Part shown: positions 8,200 through 18,675 of the stretch, piece by piece
Layout of the letters: every line of letters starts with the position of its first letter
Position numbering within the stretch: position 1 is the first letter of the stretch
From: Pseudomonadota bacterium
Lineage (GTDB): Bacteria > Pseudomonadota > Alphaproteobacteria > Rhizobiales > Xanthobacteraceae
Length of the DNA: 64,000 nt
Assembly (NCBI GenBank): GCA_003576765.1
Contig: QEVP01000001.1
Span: 62,001 to 126,000, forward strand
Reading direction: 5' to 3'
Translations under genes and position numbers: made by a program
The notes under the pieces: model-generated
Seen by the model: the letters and a program-made list of their open reading frames with translations, nothing else
The model's database searches: none
Told to the model about the DNA's origin: nothing

Positions 8200-11052
8200 C
8201 TACGAGTGCGCTTTCAGCGCCTTGTCGAAGGCGGCGCCAAGCGCGGCGAGGCCGCTTTCGACATCGCCTGCGAGATGGATGCGCAGCGCGCGCCGGCCGC
8301 GATCGGTGAGGGCGTCGAAATCGCCGCGCGCCTGCGCCGCCTCGATCACGCCGAACGTGGCCTTCTGGCCCGGGATGGCGAGGTCGGGATCGCTGTCGGC
8401 GGTGATCTGGAAGAACACGCCGGTGTTCGGGCCGCCCTTGTGCGCCTGCCCGGTGGAATGCAGGAAGCGCGGGCCGAAGCCGACGGTGGTTGCCGCGTGC
8501 GTTGCGTCGCGTACCGGCAGCCGCATCTGCTGCAAGGCATCGCCGTGGGCTTTGTTGCGGGCGAGATAGGCGAGGAAGGCGACGTAATCGCCGGCTGCGA
8601 CGCGCGAGAGCTGCGCCTGCACCCAGGACTCCAGGCTGCCATCGGCGCCGGCCTTGCGCAGCGCCGTTGCGTTCGCCGTGTCGGTGAACACGGCAAAGCC
8701 ATCGCCGCTCGCCACCGGCGCCTCATCGGGCAGCGTGCCGCTCGTCTCGAACGCCGCGGTCAGTTCGCGGGCCTTGACCTTGGCGATCTCGACGTCGGGC
8801 TGGTCGAACGGGTTGATGCCGAGCACGGCGCCGGCGACGGCGGTCGCGAGTTCGAGGCGGAAGAATTCCTGCCCGATGTGGTCGGCCGATTTCATCACGA
8901 TGTACGCCACCGGATGGCCGGCCTGTTCCAGCGCGGCCAGCGCCTTCGCCTGGGTATCGTCGTCCTCGGTGCGGATAGCGATGAAGAAGCGGTCGTTGCC
9001 GTAGACGGCCGGGCTGCCGAGCGGCTCGCCATCGACCGGGATCAGGCCCTTGCCGTTCTTGCCGGTGGATTCGGCGATGAGCTGCTCGGCCCAGGCGCCA
9101 AGATCGGCGACCTTCGGCGAGGTGACGATCGTCACCTTGTCGCGCCCGGCTCGACCGGCCAGCGCCATGGCGAGGCCAAGCTGCACGGCGGGATTGTGCG
9201 CGGGCGGCACGTCGGCGGCCGAGGCGCGCACCATCCGGCGCGTCGTTTCCAGAAACTGCCCGATGTCGATGCCGGCCGCGGCCGCGGGCACGAGGCCGAA
9301 CGGCGACAGCACCGAGTAGCGGCCGCCGATCGCCGGGTCACCGTGGAAGATATGGGTAAAGCCCTGCTCCTTGGCTATTCTCTCAAGCGACGAGCCGGGG
9401 TCGGTGACGGCGACGAAATGCGAGCCGGCGAGGTTGTCGCCGATTGCGGCGCTGACCCGGGCAAAGAAATAATCCTTCAGCCGGTTGGGCTCGATGGTGC
9501 CGCCCGACTTGCTGGAAACGATGAACAGCGTCTTGGCGAGGTCGATGGCCTGTTCCAGCGCGCGGATCTGTGCCGGATCGACGGAATCCAGCACGCGCAG
9601 TTTTGGAAAGCCGTCGGCGTGCGGGAAAGTCGCGGCCAGCACCTCGGGGCCGAGGCTCGATCCGCCCATGCCGAGCACCACGGCATCGGAAAAGCCCTCG
9701 CCGCGCACCCACTCGGCGAACGTCTCGTAGTCCACGATGTTCGGCGTTTCCGCGGCGGCGACGTCGAGCCAGCCGAGCCAGGCATTTTCGTCGGCGCCGG
9801 TCCACACCGTCTTGTCGTGCTGCCACAGCCGCCGCACCTTTGCGTCCTTGCGCCACGCCTCGGCTTCGGTCGCAACCGCCTTGGCAAGCGTATCGCCGAG
9901 CGCCAGCGTTTGCCGATCGATCCGCGAGCCGAGCAGCGCCACGCGCTTGTCGGCGAGCGCGCCAAGCAGCTTGTCGGCGGCGTCGGCGAACAGCCGCACG
10001 CCGTCCTTGACCAGTGCCGCGGTGATGGCATCGAGCGAGATGCCGGTGGCGGCAAGGTCGGCGAGCACACGGCGGGCGTCGTCGATGCCCTCGTCCAGCG
10101 TCGCGCGCACCGTGCCGTGATCGCGGAAGGCGTCGAGCGTCGCCGGCGGCACCGTGTTGACGGTCTGGGGGCCAATCAACTGCTCGACATAGAGCACGTC
10201 GCTATAGGCTTTGTTCTTGGTGCCGGTGCTGGCCCATAACAGCCGCTGCGGTTTCGCGCCCTTGGCGGCAAGCGCCTGCCAGCGTTTGCCGGCGAACAGC
10301 GTCTTGAAATCCTGATAGGCGAGTTTGGCGTTGGCGATCGCCACCTTGCCTTTAAGGGTCTCCAGCCGTTCGCGCTCGCTGCCGCTTGCCTTGGCGATGA
10401 GCGCATCCAACTCGGTATCGACGGCGCTGTCGATGCGGCTGACGAAGAAGCTGGCGACACTCGCGACATGCGAGGGATCGCCGCCGTTGCCGATATAGGT
10501 TTCGAGGCCGGAGAGATAGGCTTCCGCGACCTGCCGGTAGACGCTTTGCGAGAACAACAGCGTGATGTTGACGCTGATGCCCTTGGCGGTGAGCTGCTCG
10601 ATGGCGGGCAGGCCCTCGGGCGTCGCCGGCACTTTGATCATCAGGTTCTTGCGATCGACGTCGTGCCACAGCCGTTCGGCCTCGGCGATCGTCGCTTTGG
10701 TGTCATGGGCGAGATAGGGCGAGACTTCGAGGCTGACAAAACCGTCCGCGCCGTCGAGCTGGTCGTAGACCGGGCGCAGCACGTCGGCGGCCGCCTGGAT
10801 ATCGGCGACGGCGAGCGATTCATAAAGATCGGTCACGGTGCGGTCGCCGCCGTCGAGAAGCCGCGCGATCGCGTCGTCGTATTCGTCGGAGCCACCGATC
10901 GCCTTTTCGAAAATGGCCGGATTGGAGGTGACCCCGCGCACCCCATCCTCGTCGATCAGCCGCTTGAGGCCGCCTGTTGCCGTGAAGCCGCGTGCAAGGA
11001 AGTCGAGCCAGACGGCCTGATTGTGGGTTTGCAGTGCTTTGACGGGGTTCAT
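8200..11052 (-). CDS. tal-pgi: Bifunctional transaldolase / glucose-6-phosphate isomerase fusion
   Basis: A 950-residue fusion. Residues ~1-370 are a transaldolase (GVTSNPAIFEKAI, Schiff-base lysine in NLMIKVPATPEG), transferring dihydroxyacetone units. Residues ~380-950 are a phosphoglucose isomerase with GMGGSSLGPEVL and SSKSGGTIEPN sugar-phosphate motifs. Such fusions are known from alphaproteobacteria and a few other groups, so the join is likely native and not a sequencing artefact. It heads the operon leading to gnd-zwf-pgl-gntK. The fusion links the non-oxidative pentose phosphate branch to glucose-6-phosphate, the substrate of zwf two genes downstream. Confidence 0.94.
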   Translation of the reverse strand: MNPVKALQTHNQAVWLDFLARGFTATGGLKRLIDEDGVRGVTSNPAIFEKAIGGSDEYDDAIARLLDGGDRTVTDLYESLAVADIQAAADVLRPVYDQLDGADGFVSLEVSPYLAHDTKATIAEAERLWHDVDRKNLMIKVPATPEGLPAIEQLTAKGISVNITLLFSQSVYRQVAEAYLSGLETYIGNGGDPSHVASVASFFVSRIDSAVDTELDALIAKASGSERERLETLKGKVAIANAKLAYQDFKTLFAGKRWQALAAKGAKPQRLLWASTGTKNKAYSDVLYVEQLIGPQTVNTVPPATLDAFRDHGTVRATLDEGIDDARRVLADLAATGISLDAITAALVKDGVRLFADAADKLLGALADKRVALLGSRIDRQTLALGDTLAKAVATEAEAWRKDAKVRRLWQHDKTVWTGADENAWLGWLDVAAAETPNIVDYETFAEWVRGEGFSDAVVLGMGGSSLGPEVLAATFPHADGFPKLRVLDSVDPAQIRALEQAIDLAKTLFIVSSKSGGTIEPNRLKDYFFARVSAAIGDNLAGSHFVAVTDPGSSLERIAKEQGFTHIFHGDPAIGGRYSVLSPFGLVPAAAAGIDIGQFLETTRRMVRASAADVPPAHNPAVQLGLAMALAGRAGRDKVTIVTSPKVADLGAWAEQLIAESTGKNGKGLIPVDGEPLGSPAVYGNDRFFIAIRTEDDDTQAKALAALEQAGHPVAYIVMKSADHIGQEFFRLELATAVAGAVLGINPFDQPDVEIAKVKARELTAAFETSGTLPDEAPVASGDGFAVFTDTANATALRKAGADGSLESWVQAQLSRVAAGDYVAFLAYLARNKAHGDALQQMRLPVRDATHAATTVGFGPRFLHSTGQAHKGGPNTGVFFQITADSDPDLAIPGQKATFGVIEAAQARGDFDALTDRGRRALRIHLAGDVESGLAALGAAFDKALKAHS

Positions 11053-11439
11053 GATGCCTTGAGCTTGAGCGAGGGTGGAGGTGTCGAGCGCCAGCCCAGC
11101 GCTGAACGTGCGCAGGGTGGGCGGATGCTACATCATCTCTACCCGGGATGCAGCGTCGGGTTCCGAAAATCGTCCGTCACAATTCTGCGCTTCGTGCGGT
11201 GGCGCGATGCCGCGCGCGGACGGCGTCGTCGGGGATCGTTCTCATGCGGCATGTCCACAAGCCTTTGTGGTGGTCCGATTGCACGAGCCTGATTTGTAGC
11301 AATAGTCGCAGTTTGCGGGGGAAGGGAACCGATTCTGTGAGTCGGCACGACGTCCGCGGGGCCGTCCGGCCGGTTGATCCCGGGCGGCCCTTGCCCTCCG
11401 GCCCTGCGTCGCCGGCCGCGGACGGATCGTGGCCCAGCT
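11053..11439. other. 387-bp intergenic region between glgX and tal-pgi
   Basis: It lies between two minus-strand operons and should contain the end of the glg transcript and the promoter of tal-pgi. A 6-bp stem GGGCCG/CGGCCC (11359-11364 with 11385-11390) is visible but has no T-tract on either side. A somewhat AT-richer segment occurs at 11285-11315. Short open frames here lack coding character. I cannot name a promoter with confidence. Confidence 0.4.
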
Positions 11440-13521
11440 TCACGCCTTGCCTGCAAAGGCGATGACGCTGCGCGCGGGCGCGTCCATCATCGCGCCGGAC
11501 TCCTTCTCCACCGCTGTCTGCGTCGTCTCCGCCGTGTTCAGCACCTGCGTCCACAGCCTGAAGTCCGGCATTTTTGGCAATGTGAACGGAATGGCGTCCG
11601 GTGCGGCGTTGAGCACGATGAAAATCGGTGCAGTGTCCGGCTCCACCGGCCCCAGCACGAAGGCAAGGAAGCGTCCTTCCGGAAAGCTCCAGTCGTGCTC
11701 GGTCATCTCGGTGGCGTCCGGTTTCAGCCAGAGCGCACCGTAGGAGCCGTCGGTGCGGCGGCCGTCGATCCAGCGCGGGCTGCGGAGCTGCGGGAAGTCG
11801 CGGCGCAGGCTTGCGAGATGCCCAATAAAATCGATCAGGTCGTCGCCGTCGCGGCCGATCCCGTCCCATTTCACCCAGCCGATGTCGTTGTCCTGACAAT
11901 AGGCGTTGTTGTTGCCGTATTGCGTGTTGCCGACCTCGTCGCCGGCCAGGATCAGCGGCACCCCTTGCGCCAGCATGAGGCAGGCGAGCTGATTGCGGCG
12001 CAGCTGATGGCGTAAGCTCGTGACGGCGGGATCGTCGGTCGGCCCCTCGTGACCGCAATTGACGCTGAGGTTGTCGTCGGAGCCGTCGCGGTTGTCTTCG
12101 CCATTGGCCTCGTTGTGTTTGGCCTCGTAGCTCACGAGGTCCATCAGCGTAAAGCCGTCGTGGACGGTGACATGGTTGACGGAGGCGCGGGGGCGCCGGC
12201 CATCGTGGTTGAACAGGTCGGCGGAGGCGGTCATGCGGGCGGAGACATCGCCGATCAGGTTGCCTTCACCGGCCCAGAAGCGTCGCAGCGTGGCGCGGTA
12301 GCGGTCGTTCCACTCCGACCACTGCGAGGGAAAGGCGCCGACCTGATAGCCGCCGAGTCCGACGTCCCACGGTTCTGCGATCAGCTTGACGGAGGCGAGC
12401 ACCGGGTCCTGCCGCACGGCGGTGAGGAACGGTGCGTTGCGGTCAAAGCCGTTCGGTCCGCGCGCCAGCGTAGTGGCGAGGTCGAAGCGGAAGCCATCGA
12501 CATGGCAGACCTCGACGAAGTAGCGCAGCGAGTCCATCACCATCTGCAGCACGCGCGGGTGGCTCAGGTTGAGCGAATTGCCGGTGCCGGTGAAGTCGTC
12601 GTAGTAGCGCGGGTTGTCGGGCATGAGCCAGTAGTAGGAGGCGTTGTCGATGCCGCGGAACGACAGCGTCGGCCCCATATGGTTGCCTTCGGCGGTGTGG
12701 TTGTACACCACGTCGAGCAGCACTTCGATGCCGGCATCGTGCAGCCGCGCCACCGTGGTGCGGAAGGCATCGAGCGGCACCTCCTGCGCATAGCGCGCAT
12801 CGGGAGCGAAAAAGGCCAGCGTGTTGTAACCCCAGTAGTTGGAGAGCTTCTTCTCCACCAGCGTGCGGTCGTCGACGAAGCCGTGGATCGGCAATAGCTC
12901 GATGGCGGTGACGCCGAGCCGCCGCAAATGCGCAATCATCGCCGGCGAAGCCAGCGCCCGGTAGGTGCCGCGCAGATGCGGCGGAACGTCGTCGCGCAGA
13001 TAGGTCAGGCCCTTGACATGCGCCTCGTAAATGATGGTGTCTTCCCAGGCGACGTGCGGCCGAAATTCCTGCCGTCCCCAGTTGAACATCTCATCGACCA
13101 CCACGGCCTTGCGCACGCCGCGTGCGTTGTCGCGCCGGTCGAACGAAAGGTCCTCGCGCGGGCTGCCGGTCCGATAGCCGAAATGCGCCTCGCTCCACAC
13201 CATGCGCCCGGCGAGCCGCTTGGCGTAAGGATCGAGCAACAGCTTGTGCGGATTGAAGCGGTGACCGTGCTCGGGCGCATAGGGGCCGTAGACGCGGTAG
13301 CCATAGAGCTGGCCCGGCGAGACGTCGTTGAGATAGCCGTGCCAGACGTCTTCGGTGCGCTCCGGCAGAACGATACGCTCCAGTTCGCGACGGCCGTGCG
13401 CGTCGAACAGGCACAGCTCGACCTTCTCGGCGTTGGCCGAGAACAGCGCGAAATTGGTGCCGCGCCCGTCCCAGGTGGCGCCGAGCCGGTGCGGGGTGCC
13501 CGCGGTCAGCCGCATGGTCAT
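11440..13521 (-). CDS. glgX: Glycogen debranching enzyme GlgX (isoamylase-type)
   Basis: A 693-residue GH13 enzyme that hydrolyses alpha-1,6 branches of glycogen/limit dextrin. An N-terminal CBM48-like module ([20 protein letters not shown]) precedes the barrel. The four GH13 regions are visible: [10 protein letters not shown], the nucleophile region [13 protein letters not shown], the acid region LIAEPWDVG, and NHVTVHDGF. The ATG overlaps the glgB stop (ATGA). It is the last gene of glgE-treS-glgB-glgX, so branching and debranching activities are co-expressed. No signal peptide, so cytoplasmic. Confidence 0.95.
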   Translation of the reverse strand: MTMRLTAGTPHRLGATWDGRGTNFALFSANAEKVELCLFDAHGRRELERIVLPERTEDVWHGYLNDVSPGQLYGYRVYGPYAPEHGHRFNPHKLLLDPYAKRLAGRMVWSEAHFGYRTGSPREDLSFDRRDNARGVRKAVVVDEMFNWGRQEFRPHVAWEDTIIYEAHVKGLTYLRDDVPPHLRGTYRALASPAMIAHLRRLGVTAIELLPIHGFVDDRTLVEKKLSNYWGYNTLAFFAPDARYAQEVPLDAFRTTVARLHDAGIEVLLDVVYNHTAEGNHMGPTLSFRGIDNASYYWLMPDNPRYYDDFTGTGNSLNLSHPRVLQMVMDSLRYFVEVCHVDGFRFDLATTLARGPNGFDRNAPFLTAVRQDPVLASVKLIAEPWDVGLGGYQVGAFPSQWSEWNDRYRATLRRFWAGEGNLIGDVSARMTASADLFNHDGRRPRASVNHVTVHDGFTLMDLVSYEAKHNEANGEDNRDGSDDNLSVNCGHEGPTDDPAVTSLRHQLRRNQLACLMLAQGVPLILAGDEVGNTQYGNNNAYCQDNDIGWVKWDGIGRDGDDLIDFIGHLASLRRDFPQLRSPRWIDGRRTDGSYGALWLKPDATEMTEHDWSFPEGRFLAFVLGPVEPDTAPIFIVLNAAPDAIPFTLPKMPDFRLWTQVLNTAETTQTAVEKESGAMMDAPARSVIAFAGKA

Positions 13522-15380
13522 GCCTCCGGCACCAGAAACACCGCCGCGAGCGGCGGCAGGGTGAGTGAGAGGTGCGGCACCGGCTCATTGGTTGCCGTCA
13601 CCCAGCCGGCGTTGCCGACATTGCTGCCGCCATAGAGCGCGGAGTCCGAGTTGAGGACTTCGCGCCAGCGTCCGGTGAACGGCGCGCGCACGCGGTAGTC
13701 GTAATAGACGTTTGGCGAGAAGTTGACGGCGACGAGGCAGCGGTCGCGGCCGCCATGTCCCTTGCGAAGCCAGGCGAACACGTTGCGGTCGGCGTCGTCG
13801 GCCGCGAGCCACTCGAAGCCGCTCGCCTCGCAATCGAGTTCATGCAGCGCCGGAGTGTCGCGGTAGAGGCGGTTGAGATCGCGGATCAGCGCCTGGATGC
13901 CGGCATGGCGCGGCTCGTCGAGCAAATGCCAGTCGAGCGAGGTGTCGTGGTTCCATTCGCGCACTTGCGCCAATTCGCCTCCCATGAACAACAGCTTCTT
14001 GCCGGGATGACCGAACATGAAGCCGTAATAGGCGCGCAAGTTTGCAAAGCGCTGCCAGTCGTCGCCGGGCATGCGGCCGAGCAGCGAGCGCTTGCCGTGC
14101 ACGACTTCATCGTGCGACAGCGGCAGGATGAAATTCTCGGAGAAGGCGTAGCTCAGCCCGAACAGGATCTCGCCATGATGGTATTTGCGATGGATGGGAT
14201 CGTGGCCGATGTAGTCGAGCGTGTCGTGCATCCAGCCCATGTTCCACTTGTAGCCGAAGCCGAGACCGCCGGTCTCGACGGGTTGCGACACCTGCGGCCA
14301 GGCCGTCGATTCCTCGGCGATCGTGGTGGCGTTGGGAAAGGCGCCGAACACCTCGCGATTGAAGCGGCGCAGGAAGTCGATTGCTTCGAGGTTCTCGCGG
14401 CCGCCGTACTTGTTGGGAATCCAGGCGCCCGCGGGGCGGCTGTAGTCGAGATACAGCATCGAAGCCACGGCATCGACGCGCAGGCCGTCGGCGCCGTAGC
14501 GATCGAGCCAGAACAGCGCGTTGGCAGCGAGAAAGTTGGCCACCTCGGTGCGTCCGTAATTGTAGATCAGCGTGCCCCAGTCGAGGTGGCGGCCCTGCAG
14601 CGGGTTGTCGTGCTCGAACAGCGCGGTGCCGTCGAAGCGCGCCAGCCCGTGCGGATCGTCGGGGAAATGTCCCGGCACCCAGTCGATCAGCACGCCCAGC
14701 CCCTCGCGATGGCAGGCATCGATCAGCGCGGCAAAATCCTGCGGCGGGCCGAACCGGCTGGTCGGCGCAAACAGCCCGGTCGGCTGATAGCCCCACGAGC
14801 CATCGAAGGGATGCTCGCTCACGGGAAGAAATTCCAGGTGCGTGAAGCCGAGATCGCGCACGTAAGCCGGCAACGTGTCGGCCAGTTCGCGATAGCTCAG
14901 CCAGCGGTTGCCGTCGCCGCGCCGCCATGAGCCGAGATGCACCTCGTAGATCGAGATCGGTGCGTCGCGGGCATTGAGGCGCGGCGGCGTCGGGCGTGGC
15001 CGCGGCAGGTGAGCCTCGTCGAAGATCACCGAGGCGGTCGCCGGCCGCAGCTCGGTCGCGAACGCCAGCGGGTCGGCCTTCAACGGCAGCAGACGATCGT
15101 CGGGCCCGGCGATCTCGAACTTGTAGCGCTGGCCTTCCTGCGCGCCGGCGACGAAGGTTTCCCAATAGCCGTTGTCGCGCTGGCGCATCGGATTGCGCCG
15201 CCCGTCCCAGCCGTTGAAGTCCCCGACCACGCTGACACGCTCGGCATTGGGCGCGAATACCGCAAAGCTGGTGCCGGTCACACCGTCGCGCACGGCCGGA
15301 TGGGCGCCGAGCTTGTCGTAAAGCCGCCGATGGCTGCCTTCGCCGAGAAGATAAAGGTCGAAATCGGACAACAGCGTCAT
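13518..15380 (-). CDS. glgB: 1,4-alpha-glucan branching enzyme
   Basis: A 620-residue GH13 branching enzyme moving maltooligosaccharide chains to alpha-1,6 positions. One CBM48 (residues ~30-115, [20 protein letters not shown]) precedes the barrel. Catalytic regions are [17 protein letters not shown] (nucleophile), [10 protein letters not shown] (acid/base) and [12 protein letters not shown]. At ~620 residues it lacks the extra N-terminal module of the ~730-residue E. coli type. The true start is the ATG forming ATGA with the treS stop; the open frame continues upstream only as a shadow of treS. Confidence 0.95.
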   Translation of the reverse strand: MTLLSDFDLYLLGEGSHRRLYDKLGAHPAVRDGVTGTSFAVFAPNAERVSVVGDFNGWDGRRNPMRQRDNGYWETFVAGAQEGQRYKFEIAGPDDRLLPLKADPLAFATELRPATASVIFDEAHLPRPRPTPPRLNARDAPISIYEVHLGSWRRGDGNRWLSYRELADTLPAYVRDLGFTHLEFLPVSEHPFDGSWGYQPTGLFAPTSRFGPPQDFAALIDACHREGLGVLIDWVPGHFPDDPHGLARFDGTALFEHDNPLQGRHLDWGTLIYNYGRTEVANFLAANALFWLDRYGADGLRVDAVASMLYLDYSRPAGAWIPNKYGGRENLEAIDFLRRFNREVFGAFPNATTIAEESTAWPQVSQPVETGGLGFGYKWNMGWMHDTLDYIGHDPIHRKYHHGEILFGLSYAFSENFILPLSHDEVVHGKRSLLGRMPGDDWQRFANLRAYYGFMFGHPGKKLLFMGGELAQVREWNHDTSLDWHLLDEPRHAGIQALIRDLNRLYRDTPALHELDCEASGFEWLAADDADRNVFAWLRKGHGGRDRCLVAVNFSPNVYYDYRVRAPFTGRWREVLNSDSALYGGSNVGNAGWVTATNEPVPHLSLTLPPLAAVFLVPEA

Positions 15381-18300
15381 GCCGGCGCCTCGCTCGGTCC
15401 CGCGAGCACACGCAGCATGCCGCTCAGCGGCACGCGCAGCCAGGCCGGCCGGTAGGCCAGTTCGTACTCGATCTCGTAAAGCGCCTTCTCCAGCAGGAAG
15501 AATTGCAGCAGGCGCTCGGCCGCCTCCGGGTCGGCCGGCCACAGCCGATCGTCGGTCATGGCTTCGCGATACGCGACGACGAAGGCGTTGACGGCGCGCT
15601 CGCGCCAGCCCTCGAGCGCGGATGCAAGCTTGCCCTGATCGTCGGGAGCGACCTGAAGCGCGCGTTCGAGGGCGGCGGTCGCCGCGTAATCGAGCGAGCG
15701 GATGAGGCCGGCAACGTCGCGTGCGGCCGGCGCCTTGTGGCGGCGCTCGTCGAGAGTGCGGCGCGGCTCGCCCTCGAAATCGATGATGAAGATGTCGTCC
15801 TTGACGATCAGCATCTGCCCCAGATGGAAGTCGCCGTGGTGCCGGATTGTGTGGACGTCGATGGTCTCCGGCAGCAGCGTTTCGAGATGCCGGCGCAGAC
15901 CCTCGCGCGCCGCGAGCGCCTGGTCGATCAAGGCGCGGTCGGCTTCCTTCGCCGTAACGCGGAGCTGCCGCAGGCTGTCGAACATCGGCTTGGCGCGCGA
16001 CACGATGCTGTCGATCCAGCCGTTGACGTCCGCAGCACTGGCGCGCTCGGGACGGAATTCGGCGATGTCGTCGCGCGAGGCGAGCGCCATGTGCATCTCG
16101 GCGACGCGCCGGCCGGTCTGCAGCATATAGAGCGCGTAGGGCACCGGCTCGGCCGTTTCGTCGGTGCCGGCGTCGGGCGGCAGCAGGCGGTGCTCCTCCG
16201 CGAAGCGGTCGAGGTAGCTCGCCGTGAAGCTCCACGCATCGCCCTGGTTCTGGACGAAGGCATGCACGACCGCCACCGCGCTGCGCCGCTTGCTCTCGAC
16301 CAGCTCGACGTTGCCGAGCAGCGCCGGCGTGTTGGTGAAATCGGTCGCTTCGGTGAGGAAGCGGCCCATCTCGATCTCGGGATTGATGCCGCTTTCCAGC
16401 CTGCGGTAGACCTTCACCACATAGTCGGAGCCGACCAGCGAGGTGGTGTTGGACTGCTCGGTCTCGACCGGGCGCACGCTTTCGATCGGCTTGACGTAAT
16501 CCTGCAGGAACGTCCCGGTCGGCTGGAACACGAGACGGGCCCCCTGGTCCTCGGTTTCGACCGCGCGGTACAGGTTGTGAATCAGCGTCGCGACGAAATC
16601 CTTGTCGGAGGCGACATCGACGAGCGTGCCCTCGCGCGCGCCCTGGCGCACCGCCGCCAGCGCCTTCGGATCGTGGCGCTCGCGGTCGAAGCGCTGCCAG
16701 TGAATCCGCATCGGCAGCACGTAGCGGCCGTGGCGGCCTCTCAGCGTCGCTTCGAAAAACGCGATCCACGGGCGGTTGTCGCCCTCGTTGCTGAAGGGAA
16801 TAGCCGACGTCACCCTGGTGCGGATCGCGGACGGCGAGCGCTCGGGAAACCAGCGTGTGCGCGACAGATACGGCGGCAGCACGTCGCGCTCGAAGATGCC
16901 GCGGGTGCGCTCCAACGTCACCCACGTGGCGCCATAGGGCACCACCAGGGTCTCGAATTCCTGCAACACCTGCGGCGCCTCGTGGGGCAGCGTCTGCCGC
17001 TCCTGCAACTCGAACCAGTAGAAGCCGTAGGGGCCGAGCGTGATCATGTAGGGCAGGTCGCCGATGGGGGGGAAACGGGTGCGGCCGAGCATTTCCAGCG
17101 GCACGCGCTCCTTCCACGGCGACAGGTCGAGTTCGGTCGCCTGCGCCGAACGCGACAGGTTGGCGACGCACAAAATGATCTGGTCGCGGTGCTGGCGCAC
17201 ATAGGCGATGACCGTACGGTTGGTCGGACGCACGAAGGTCATGGTGCCGCGGCCGAAGGCGGGCGCGGACTTGCGCACCGCGATCAGCCGCTTGGTGGCG
17301 TTGAGCAGCGAGGACAGGCTGCGCGCCTGTGCCTCGACGTTCACCGCCTCGTAGCCATAGACCGGGTCCATGATCATGGGGGCGTAGAGCCGCGCGGGAT
17401 CGGCGCGGGAAAAGCCGCCGTTGCGGTCGGACGACCACTGCATCGGCGTGCGCACCCCGTTGCGGTCGCCGAGATAGATGTTGTCGCCCATGCCGATCTC
17501 GTCGCCGTAATAGATGATCGGGGTGCCGGGAAGCGAAAGCAGCAGTGAGTTCATCAGTTCGATCTTGCGGCGGTCGTTGTCCATCAACGGCGCAAGGCGC
17601 CGCCGGATGCCGACATTGATCCGGGCCCGCGGGTCGTTGGCATAGGTCGACCACAGGTAGTCGCGCTCGACGTCGGTGACCATTTCGAGCGTCAGTTCGT
17701 CATGGTTGCGCAGGAACAGCGCCCACTGGCAGTCGTCGGGAATGTCCGGCGTCTGGCGCAGGATGTCGGTGATCGGGAAGCGGTCTTCCTGCGCGATCGC
17801 CATGTAGATGCGCGGCATCAGCGGGAAGTGATAGGCCATGTGGCATTCGTCGCTGTTGCCGAAATACTCCTGGACGTCTTCCGGCCACTGGTTGGCCTCG
17901 GCGAGCAGAACCTTGCCCGGCGCGTAGGCGTCGAGCGCGGCGCGCAACTGCTTGATGATGGCGTGGGTCTCGGGCAGGTTCTCGTTGTTGGTGCCTTCGC
18001 GTTCGCACAGGTAGGGGATGGCGTCGAGGCGGAAGCCGTCCACGCCGGCGTCGAGCCAGCGCTTCATCACCTGGATCACGGCACGCACGACGCGCGGGTT
18101 GTCGAAATTGAGGTCCGGCTGGTGCGAGAAGAAGCGGTGCCAGTAGAACGCGCCGGCGTCGGGGTCCCAGGTCCAGTTCGACTTCTCGGTGTCGGTGAAG
18201 ATGATGCGCGTGCCCTGGTATTTCTGGTCGGTGTCGCTCCACACATACCAGTTGCGCGCGCTCGACCCGCGCGGGCTGCGGCGCGCGCGCTTGAACCAGT

Positions 18301-18664
18301 CGTGCTGATCTGAGGTGTGGTTGATCACGAGTTCGGTGATGACGCGCAGGCCTCGCCGCTTGGCCTCCGTGATGAAGCGGCGAAAATCCTTCATGGTGCC
18401 GAAGTCGGGATTGACCGTGCCGTAGTCGGCGATGTCGTAACCGTCGTCGCGCCCGGGGGAGGGATAGAACGGCAACAGCCACAGCGTAGTAACGCCGAGG
18501 TCCTGCAGATAGTCGAGCTTCTCCGTCAGCCCGGCGAAATCGCCGATGCCGTCGTTGTTGCTGTCGGCGAACGCCTTGACATGAAGCTGATAGATGATCG
18601 CGTCCTTGTACCACAGCCCGTCGGTGGCGGTCGCGGTTTCATCCATGGGCGACATGACGTTCAT
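15377..18664 (-). CDS. treS: Trehalose synthase / maltokinase fusion (TreS-Mak)
   Basis: A 1095-residue fusion. Residues ~1-545 are trehalose synthase (GH13), interconverting trehalose and maltose: [12 protein letters not shown], nucleophile region [14 protein letters not shown], acid region [12 protein letters not shown], and [12 protein letters not shown]. Residues ~560-1095 match maltokinase (Pep2), with a kinase-like HHGDFHLGQ catalytic loop and the metal segment IIDFEGEP near the end; it phosphorylates maltose to maltose-1-phosphate. I chose the ATG at 18664, which has AAGGA 7 nt upstream and sits 11 nt after glgE. The fusion passes maltose directly to the kinase, and its product is the donor for GlgE. 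Confidence 0.95.
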   Translation of the reverse strand: MNVMSPMDETATATDGLWYKDAIIYQLHVKAFADSNNDGIGDFAGLTEKLDYLQDLGVTTLWLLPFYPSPGRDDGYDIADYGTVNPDFGTMKDFRRFITEAKRRGLRVITELVINHTSDQHDWFKRARRSPRGSSARNWYVWSDTDQKYQGTRIIFTDTEKSNWTWDPDAGAFYWHRFFSHQPDLNFDNPRVVRAVIQVMKRWLDAGVDGFRLDAIPYLCEREGTNNENLPETHAIIKQLRAALDAYAPGKVLLAEANQWPEDVQEYFGNSDECHMAYHFPLMPRIYMAIAQEDRFPITDILRQTPDIPDDCQWALFLRNHDELTLEMVTDVERDYLWSTYANDPRARINVGIRRRLAPLMDNDRRKIELMNSLLLSLPGTPIIYYGDEIGMGDNIYLGDRNGVRTPMQWSSDRNGGFSRADPARLYAPMIMDPVYGYEAVNVEAQARSLSSLLNATKRLIAVRKSAPAFGRGTMTFVRPTNRTVIAYVRQHRDQIILCVANLSRSAQATELDLSPWKERVPLEMLGRTRFPPIGDLPYMITLGPYGFYWFELQERQTLPHEAPQVLQEFETLVVPYGATWVTLERTRGIFERDVLPPYLSRTRWFPERSPSAIRTRVTSAIPFSNEGDNRPWIAFFEATLRGRHGRYVLPMRIHWQRFDRERHDPKALAAVRQGAREGTLVDVASDKDFVATLIHNLYRAVETEDQGARLVFQPTGTFLQDYVKPIESVRPVETEQSNTTSLVGSDYVVKVYRRLESGINPEIEMGRFLTEATDFTNTPALLGNVELVESKRRSAVAVVHAFVQNQGDAWSFTASYLDRFAEEHRLLPPDAGTDETAEPVPYALYMLQTGRRVAEMHMALASRDDIAEFRPERASAADVNGWIDSIVSRAKPMFDSLRQLRVTAKEADRALIDQALAAREGLRRHLETLLPETIDVHTIRHHGDFHLGQMLIVKDDIFIIDFEGEPRRTLDERRHKAPAARDVAGLIRSLDYAATAALERALQVAPDDQGKLASALEGWRERAVNAFVVAYREAMTDDRLWPADPEAAERLLQFFLLEKALYEIEYELAYRPAWLRVPLSGMLRVLAGPSEAPA

Positions 18665-18675
18665 GACGGGGTCCT

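Noticed and set aside
7516..10239. A 907-codon plus-strand open frame opposite gnd and tal-pgi
   Set aside because: Composition is typical of antisense to high-GC genes (Arg, Gly, Ala, His) and no family motif appears; the minus-strand enzymes are certain.
11359..11390. Hairpin after glgX as a terminator
   Set aside because: Only a 6-bp stem with a long loop and no T-tract.
15503..17548. A 681-codon plus-strand open frame opposite treS
   Set aside because: Shadow of the treS-maltokinase gene; no start signal or motif.
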